A DNA stretch of 64,000 nucleotides from Chrysoporthe austroafricana (lineage: Eukaryota > Ascomycota > Sordariomycetes > Diaporthales > Cryphonectriaceae): positions 310,001-374,000 of the forward strand of contig JYIP02000013.1 of assembly GCA_001051155.2 (NCBI GenBank), in the 5' to 3' direction. The notes beneath the pieces were generated by a model that did not search any database, was not told where the DNA came from, and saw only the letters and a program-made list of their open reading frames with translations. Below are positions 56,025 to 64,000 of the stretch, piece by piece. The first letter of the stretch is position 1; each line of letters opens with the position of its first letter. Made by a program: the position numbers and the translations under genes.

Positions 56025-58688
56025 CCGTGAAGAGGAAGACACAGCGCATGGTCTGGGTCCTGGGAGGCCGGGCGTGCGGCCGTGGAGGAGGCGCTCCCGC
56101 CCACGGGGCAGTGCTCATGCCTCTGCCTCCTCCTCCTCCTCCTACTACTCTGCTTCCTCTGTGCGCACTTGCTTCTGCAGTGCTGACAAGCGGACCCAGC
56201 CCAGGTGTGACGTGACTCTTAGGACCTGGCAGAAGCCTGGTCTCTGCTTGGACATCTGAACCCCCAATCCAGGGCCCCAGACTTTTTCTCTCTTTTTTTT
56301 TTTGGTCTTTCCTTCTTCCCCACGGAGAAATAGACGGTCTGGAGATTGGCTTGCCCCAAGGCAGCGTCCAGCTGATGGCCGCGATGCCCGCCCCGTCCAG
56401 CATTCCTGGCTCCTGACGCCGGGAGGGCCATCGTTCCGTCTCCCCGCGGACGGGGGGGCTGAGGACCGATCAGTCGATTGATTGCGACTGATCACTTTCA
56501 CATCAGAGCCCTAACATTGCACCGGATCTGTCAAGTGGTCGCGCCGGCGATCGTGTGCGCTCTGCCCGCCCACTCCCGCCCTGCCAGCTGTACGGACCTG
56601 AACAGTAGGGCTCGAACACGAGGCCTAGGGCCGCCGTAGGCAGACATGTGCCCGCGGCCGTGACAGCGCCCTCGCCTGCTCGCAGCTGGCCGGCATTTCG
56701 TTGGCCATCCCCTCCCGGCGGCCCAGTGGGGGTGGCCGCCAGGGGGGGTGAGGCGGCGCGAGGTCATCTGCCAGAATCCTCTGGCCATGGCTGGAGCGCG
56801 GGGGGAGGGGGGAGAAACAGAAACCAACCCACTGCACACTCGATGGACTAGACCTGCCCGAAACTCCCTGGGCCTCCGGGATCGCCCCCTCGCCTATCAG
56901 TTCGGGGGGGAGGACTGGGGGGGCTTCTGGACCACCGCACAGAGGCCACAGGGGCCGAAGGGCGCGGTTCTGAACCACAGTTTCCCAAGATTCTTGAAAC
57001 GTTGCACGGTCCCGCAGGCGCCGGCGCGCTGCTGTCTTGTTTGCCCGCCCGCGGCCCCTGGTGGTGAGTGAGTGATGAGTCGTCGTCGTCGTCTGGACTG
57101 CGGGCCGGGGCACAGGTTCCGGGGGGGGGGGAGGGCCATCGTCACAAATTACAATGCGCCGGAAGCCTCGTGTTCACCGGTTGGCGCGCTGATTCGTACG
57201 CTGCCACCGTCAGCCTCTGTGCGCCTGGGCAGAGATACAGCAAGGCGACCTGTCACCCTGCCGGCGCCGGATGTTCTGGTCAAGGTTTCATCTCTTGCGC
57301 CCTCCCCCCGTCCCATTCTCCCTCTGCCACGCACGCACGCACGCACGCCCGCCTAGAGCGACCAGGCCAAGCTGCCAGGTAGCGCCCGCTGGGCAGTGTA
57401 TTCAGCAGCGGCGCGACACCGCTGCGATCACCACAGCGGCCCAGCGCCCTTGGCCACGCCCAGCCGGGGCGCCCACGGGAAGTGCCTCCCTGGGGTTTAC
57501 TCCCTGGGGGTGTGGCCACCACGTAGGTACTATGATACACCACGGGAGGGCCTGTGGCAGGAATCGTTCCCCTGCAAGAATCGAACGTCTTACTGCGGCG
57601 GCCGCACGCAACCCCCCGGCGGCGGGATGCGATGCGCACGGCGCGGGCCACTGGTGCGTGTGTACGCCATCCGATGGCGATTTTCTCGGTCAGGATTCTC
57701 TTCCCTGACGACTCGGTCAGGACCGCCGGGTTCTCGATTTCCCCATGCGGCCTGGGCCCCCTTCTCCCTCTGTGTGTGCGTGTGTGCGTGTGTGTCTGTG
57801 TGTATGCGTGTGTTCTCCCGAACCGACACCCTGAAACGACGGCGACACCCCAACTGAGAACTGCGCGCGCACGAAGGGGGAGCGCACCACGCGGGTGCGG
57901 AGTCTGGCTCGCGTTTCCGGTGTGCACCACGGCCTTGTCTGGTTTGTCTGGGGGTTTGGCCGAGGGGAGGCATGGAGGGAGAGGCAGGGAGGGAGGGAGG
58001 GGGGCATGACTGCTACCATAACCGTAGGCACACGGTACATACTACGGTACATACATAGTTCGCACCGCCCTGCCCGGCCCACCGCGCTTGACAAGATGCC
58101 CGGTCACCGGTCTGCCACGGTCCCCGCGCTTGTTATCAATGCCCATGCGGAGAGCTTTTCTCGAAGCTGTCAAGCGCTGTCAGGGCCGCCCGGGGGCCCG
58201 CCTGGCGTCGGCCGAGGTTGTTGAGGGAGGTGTCGAGAGTGACTAGATTGCCACGGGGCCATCCACCACGCGCAGACAGCCTCTAGCCTCACTCACCCAC
58301 CCGCGCCTCTTTTACCCCATGCGGTGCTGAACTGCGAGGCCTACGAGAGAGAGCCCGCGGGCACGAGGAGGTGCTCCGCGGGCCCAGCAGGAACTCGGCG
58401 CCATGGCGTGCTCAGATCCTGGCCGAGCCTGTCTATTCGGTGTGATAGCTTCACATGATGACTGAGCCTCCAGGGCACCGGGGGTGGATCGGCGCGCCCA
58501 GCGGCCAACCAGCGCCATGCAGCTTGCTTGCTTGCAGCATGTGCCCTCTGCCCCTCGTGAGCAGCCCGTTCGCATATGTCCTGTAAGATGACTTGCCCTT
58601 TTTTTTTTTTTTTTTAATCTTTTTTTCCAATCACGGTGCCCGCCAGGGAGGGGGCCAAGTCTGGCACCCGCATACGGTCTGGGCGTTT

Positions 58689-58711
58689 GCAGCAGCAGCA
58701 GCAGCAGCAGC
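58689..58711. repeat. (CAG)n microsatellite
   Basis: Uninterrupted GCA/CAG repeat of 23 nt outside any supported coding frame. Confidence 0.9.
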
Positions 58712-59434
58712 ATGCATGATGCTCTAGGTTACCACAGGCATGCGTGCAGTGTCATCATCACTGCGTCCCTCCCTCGTGAGAAGCCCTCTCGCTATTTCAG
58801 GTATCCATCTCGCACGCGGGCTAGCGTCGACCTATTGGGCTGAACGCGAATGCAACGTCGAATCCGAGCGCGTGGGCAGACTGAGACTCCCCACGCCCAC
58901 CAATGACGCCGGCGACAGGGCGCGCCTGTCACACAGCCTGCGCCCGCGCGAGCTGAAGCCGAGGCTCCCTCCCCCCCCCCCGTTGCTGGATGCTACCGGT
59001 CCATCCTCCTGAGGCCCCGTATGACCGCGGCCGGTCAAGGGAACGCATTGCCTAATCTGGTTCCCGATATTATGCTCCCTCGCAGACATGTCACCTCAAC
59101 GTCCCAACGCCCCTCCCGGCCAAGGGATTCCCAGGCCATCCCGAGATTCCGACCGGGCGAGAACGCGTAGAATGGCCCACGCGGGGGAGGGCTGGATCCT
59201 AAATTCCGGAATCGGTGGCCGCGCGTGGGGGGAGGATCCAGCAGCAGCGTGTGGGATCGATAAACTGGGCTCAAACGCCTACGGGAATGTGTTCCGTAAG
59301 CGGCAGGCGGGCGGTGGCCTCTAATCCTAATCTCAAGTGCATGCGTGCGTGCCTGTCACATGGCGAACAGGGAGTTATTTGCGAGCGCCCACCCCGGGGC
59401 GAGCGTCGCAGCCGGGGATGCCACCGCCAGCCCG

Positions 59435-59462
59435 CAGGCAGGCAGGCAGGCAGGCAGGCAGG
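59435..59462. repeat. (CAGG)7 microsatellite
   Basis: Seven CAGG units followed by GGAGGGAG; the reverse complement, CCTG, is the same kind of tetramer repeat as at 45962. Confidence 0.9.
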
Positions 59463-62400
59463 GAGGGAGACGTCGTGCTAAAAGGGGGAGAGAGAGCTAT
59501 GCGCGCCCAGCATCCCTCTCGAGGCCCAGCCGAGGGCTCAAACCATAGCCCGACAGCCCGGCGTGCGCCCACGCGGCGACGGGGTCCTGCGCAGGGCAGC
59601 GCAGGGCCACCGCGAGAATATGGGCAGACAGACGTGCTGCCCCTGCGCGGGCACGTACGCACTCCGTACTCTAGTACCCAGTAGAAGCCCCGACCCACCC
59701 GCAAGGCTGCAGCGTCCAGAGGAGAGGCGCCGTCGTCAATCTCAGCGCCCGTGTCGTCGGGAAGTGCGACGACACCCCCGGCGCATCCTGCTGGCGTCGC
59801 CAGGGGAAGCGAAGGCCGCACGAGAGAGTGTGCTTGATAACGGCGAGAACCGACCACGGGCAGGCTCGGGCAGGCCAACGGGGCCTCAGAACCCGGCCCC
59901 AGCCCCAGACCCGCACCGGTGAGAAGGCGATGGGGCCCTTTATGCGGCGTCAATATGCGGTGTCAAGATACCTGGGACGCCGGACCGGGTCACTGGGTCG
60001 TGGGCTGGAGTCTATTCTAGAATTAAGGATGCGCTTTCTGTGGGTTATCTCATGACCGTCCTCTTGGGCGTCCTATCACCAGCCACCAGGCGGCCCCGGG
60101 GCCCAGCTGCCACGAGAGAGCGCGCGCCGCCATCTAATAATGCGGTGGCCCCGTCCTCTCCATGCGCGCCTCGAGAGCTCACCGTCGGCGAAACACGTGG
60201 GATTAGCACCTGGGCAGATCATATCGCATCCTCCTCCTCTCCGACCCCCGAGCCCAGGGTCGCGGCAGCCGGCGCGCAGGATTTAAGGGCCCAGACGGAG
60301 GGACGGCCGCAAGGCTGTCCTATCATAATTAGTAACAGCCAGGGCCCGCTGGGGAATTTCTGAGTGGTGGGAAATGTCCTCCACACACCCTCGACCAGTC
60401 CATCCGAAGTGAGTCCGGCGGAAGGAATCGAGAGGCGGGTCTCAGGGTCCTCCGCGCCCAGGCCCCCCTTACAGGTTATTGATAAAGTGCTCTGTATGAG
60501 CTATAGCCCCCAGCAAGCAGCCAGCCCTAGGCCCCAAGGCCCAGCCGCGCGGTCCAGCCGACCGGTAGGCCAGACGGACTGACTGACGTACGCCAGCAGA
60601 CGGACAGACAGACAGGCAGACCCCGCGAGGCTGCGCTCCCCACCCCCATCATCTCCCCTTGGCGCTGCCAGCGGCGGAGCGGGAGGGAGGGCTCGCCTGG
60701 GCGGCTTCTTCTGGAAATGAGGAGGAAATTCCCCATCGTCCCCAGTACTGAGCATGCCAGGAGGCAGGGGCCGCTTTGTCCAATCTTCTGTCCGGCCGGG
60801 ACGCGGCACCGGAGTCAGTCCTCGGTCGATCACCACCACGAAGGGCAGTTCGAGGCGGTTCCGGGCGGCGCAACAGAGCGAGGGCGGCGCGCGCAGGAAT
60901 CGTGTTGCTCCTGCAGAACCCTTTGATGATCCTCATGGCCGTCTTCCCCCTCAGTGGCCCCCTCGCCAGACGAGCCCAGAAAGCAACCTCGCGACTCAGG
61001 CGAGCGAGCCAATGGCATCCCGGCCCGGGCCACGAGGACACTGCGCTGCAAAAGGCCATCTCGCAGCACGGGGCAGTTTGTGGGGGAGGATTGGAGGGGG
61101 GTTGTGTGTGAGTGTGAGTGTAAGTGGGAGAGTGCGTGTGTGTGGCGAGTGTGTTGCATCTGCCCACCCCCCTTCCCAGCCCCCAACGGGCCCGACATCC
61201 TTGTCGGCGGGACTTGGTTCTACCACACCTGGGCGCGCTGCCTGGCCGGTGTCACGATCCTATCTGCTACGATACGCTCCAGAGGGCGCATCTGGACTGC
61301 TTGTTGGATCTGGAACGGGCCACAGTTCTCAGCGTGCCTCCCGGGAAGTGGCCTGATCCAATCTCCACGGGGCCTGCTCGCATGTCCTCCCGCCCAGGCG
61401 CTGGAGATGCTTCGTGGCGCCCCGTGACGAGGACCCAGCGCCCATGCCGGCACTTGAGAGGGCTGGACACCGGACTGCAGCGTCCCTCTGGCTCTGGCCC
61501 GTGCCCCCCTGAGCAGAAGTCCAGCCGCGGCGCCCAGGCTGACGCGGGCTGCGGGCTGCCAGCGCTGGGCCCTCGCTCTCGCCCTCGGCCTCGCACGCTA
61601 TCGAGCGCATGGAATGCAGTCCGTACTGCTTCGTAATTCCGACCGGTGAGACGCAGTCGGCCTGATGACAGCGCGCGCGCGCGCCCTCTGCGTCCTCTGC
61701 CCCCCTCTGCACCCGCCTGCCCGGTTATGCGACCGCTCACAAGCCACTCGTCAACTGTCACTGTCCCGTCCTCCTGGACACCGCTCCCCCCTCCCTCTGG
61801 ACAATGTGACAAGTTCGTTCCTGATCTGCCACTAAGTAGGCACGGGAGGCCGACCACAACCCGCAGCAGCCACCACCACGGGGCCCCGGGCGATGGGTGT
61901 GTGGGGGGGGAGGGATTGGCCCGGGGAAGCGTGTGGTCGCGGGCCGGATCTGACAAGCCAACCTCTATCCGCTACGCAGGCCCGGTTCGCAGAAGTGATT
62001 TGTGACCTGGCACTCTGTCTAATCGATCACATCGAGATGGACAAACTTGCAGGGAACAAGCAAACATCGAGATGTGCGCCTGTCTCGCCGGGCCACCGTC
62101 CCGCCGACGGGAGGAGGAGGAGGGGGGGGAGGGGCCGTACTGAGTGAGTATGCGATATTGCTTCTGCTGACGACCGAAGAGGTAGTGTGAGCCGCGGTGT
62201 CCTAGTGCAGCAGCGCCATTCCGTGCCGTCTCGATGCAGCATGCATGCCCTGGCACAAACCGCGACAGTTACTGCGAAGGAGGGGAGGGAGAGGGTATGG
62301 CGCTACATCTGTCGCGGCCCTTACCATGACGGCGGAACCGAGCCGTCACAGACGAGAGTCGATCCATCACGGTGCTCTATCGCATTCGCTTCGCTGTGCT

Positions 62401-64000
62401 CAACCAGCCAGAGGAATGTGCGCAGCGGCACGTCGTCCCCAACCGCATGTACGCATCTACCGAGCGCCCGGAAGCGATCCGATGCTCCCATGTCTGCCAC
62501 CATCGACGACACTGCCATCGACACGGACACGGATACGGACGCCAAGCAGGGCCCCAGACGCGATGGGAACTGAGGTCGCCGACCAGGACTTGCTTCTGCG
62601 CCCAGAATAGCCTAACCTGCAGGGCGGGAGCCGTGCTGCTGCAGATGTGCACAGTTCGTTGCCCTCGCATCACACAGCATGCCGCTGTCTGTTTCTTCTG
62701 CCGAAGCAACCTGAACAGGCTCCCCGCCTCGGCCCGCCCGTGTTCCATTCCGGACGAGCTGATGTGCATGCCGCCGGGGACGGCCTGCCGCATCCAGCAG
62801 TGCTTCTGGAATGCGACGCGCCCGCCCCTCCAGAGCAGAAGCCAGAAGCAACGCCCGCAGCAAGGGACGAACGCATGGGCTGCCGCTGTCTCAGCGCAAT
62901 CGAGATCGCCCTGCTTTCGGCCGAGTGCTGCAGGCCTGCCTGCCCTCGGAGCCGGCTGGCCACTCAGGCGTCGCCGCGCGCCGGGGCCGTGCCCGCGAGA
63001 TTGGCGAGCTCGATTCGTCCTGGACATCTCCGCCGTCTTGTCTGAGACACCGCGATCTGGAGAGGAATCCGGGGCGGCCTGACGGGAGCTTGGCAACTCA
63101 CCACGCTGCCAGAGTCCAGTGGCAGGCAGGGCAGGGTGTCTGTCCCATTACTGGCCGTCCTCGGGGTACTCTCACGTACTCCTACATAGTACTACTGCGG
63201 TATGTATCGAGCGGGAGCAGAGGGATCTGCCCGCTTACGACCCGTTGGATGAACATTGATCAGCGGCGGCATACCATACAGCAAGTACCACAGTAGTACC
63301 AGGCCGCGGGCAGGCAGAGACGGACTGACTGACTGACTGACTTGCGCCTCCGTACGTGGCCGCCCTGATCTATGGCATTGGCAGCCCCTGAGAATGTCAA
63401 CCACCAGAGGGAGACCCTGACAGTGCCTGAGTCTCCCGCGGTGCCCGCCCGATGATGCACGGCACATCAGGATCTGCGCCCTGGGGGGAGGCGTTAGGCC
63501 GAGCCCAATAACTTGGAAATCATACCTGTCAGATGCGGCTTGGACCTGGCACTCCTGGGAAGCCTGGGAACCGAGACTCGCCACGTCGCGCGGGACTCCT
63601 GTCCCGCCGGAAGTTGGCCGACAAACTGATCTATCACCTGGCCCTAGGCAGAATCACAACTCAAGAGGCATCGTCACTCGCGTCCTGCGCGCGACAAGCG
63701 AGGGTTCGTTTTTTTTTTTTTCCTTCTCCTGCTCCATCGGATCTGAGGTCTAGACCTGCCAAGAGCGCCCCCTCTCCGCCGTGTTGTTCGCGACGAGAGC
63801 CTCAGACAGGCAGGTGTTCGTAGCCTAGGCCCGCGACACGGCGACCAGCGGCCCACGGGTGAGACGACTCCTCGCTGGCCATCCGGCTAAATTGCGGCGC
63901 GAAGAATAATAAGCACAGGTAGCCGCGGAAGGATTCTTCAGCCTCACAGCAGGCGAGATCTGAAAACCTTGAGCCTCACACCGCAGTGCGCCCCACCAGG

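Larger units (their letters stand above)
54241..64000. other. GC-rich, microsatellite-dense, gene-free segment
   Basis: Nearly 10 kb without a convincing gene on either strand. Short tandem repeats are frequent: GGGCA units (55268-55290), GCGCT x6 (55941-55970), a 13-bp unit x3 (55986-56024), GCAC (57329-57347), TG-rich (57769-57812), CAG (58689-58711), CAGG (59435-59462) and GACT (63323-63341). Poly-T runs of 10-17 nt occur near 56290, 58600 and 63710. No transposon motif is recognised. Confidence 0.5.

Overview
The window is nuclear DNA from a filamentous ascomycete, most likely a Sordariomycete. The evidence is short (about 50-180 nt) spliceosomal introns, GC-rich third codon positions, fungus-specific families (HET domain, DUF6594, DUF1752/DUF3295, VWA-Vint) and gene models that read like Pezizomycotina orthologues. 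No tRNA, rRNA, CRISPR array or intact transposon was recognised by eye.

Layout. The first ~31 kb is gene-rich. In order: a Dbf4-type S-phase kinase regulator (+); Atg12 (+); ketopantoate hydroxymethyltransferase (-); a Ubc8/UBE2H ubiquitin-conjugating enzyme with extraordinarily small exons (+); a CWC16/CCDC130 (Saf4-like) splicing factor (-); a small disordered protein (+); a weak hypothetical ORF (-); a DUF6594 membrane protein (+); a GPI-anchored Ser/Thr-rich wall protein (+); a long coiled-coil protein (+); a 3-ketoacyl-CoA thiolase (+); a HET-domain gene interrupted by two in-frame stops (+); an Old Yellow Enzyme (+); an Arg-rich hypothetical protein (-); and a VWA-Vint (Hint-fold) protein (-). 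These are unrelated housekeeping and accessory genes with separate promoters, not a pathway cluster.

From ~31.3 kb to the end the window is almost gene-free. The only convincing gene is a DUF1752/DUF3295 regulator-like protein (51367-53184, -), plus one frameshifted hypothetical ORF at ~33.3-33.8 kb. The ~35-51 kb part is GC-rich and punctuated by short AT-rich islands, most carrying AGATAA. The ~45-64 kb part is dense in microsatellites and short tandem repeats, including a 7 x 8-bp array and three GGTACGTACC palindromes upstream of the DUF1752 gene. Two single Ns (5937, 47881) sit inside simple repeats and look like assembly joins.

Most notable observation: to recover the highly conserved Ubc8 N-terminus, the gene at 7373-8515 needs nine exons, including one of 3 nt and one of a single nucleotide. 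Other gene-structure points are two well-supported GC-AG introns with perfect AG|GCAAGT donors plus a third possible one, a NAGNAG acceptor, and a start codon that forms its own coding exon. All exon boundaries were derived by hand from splice consensus, reading phase and remembered family conservation; none was checked by alignment or RNA data.
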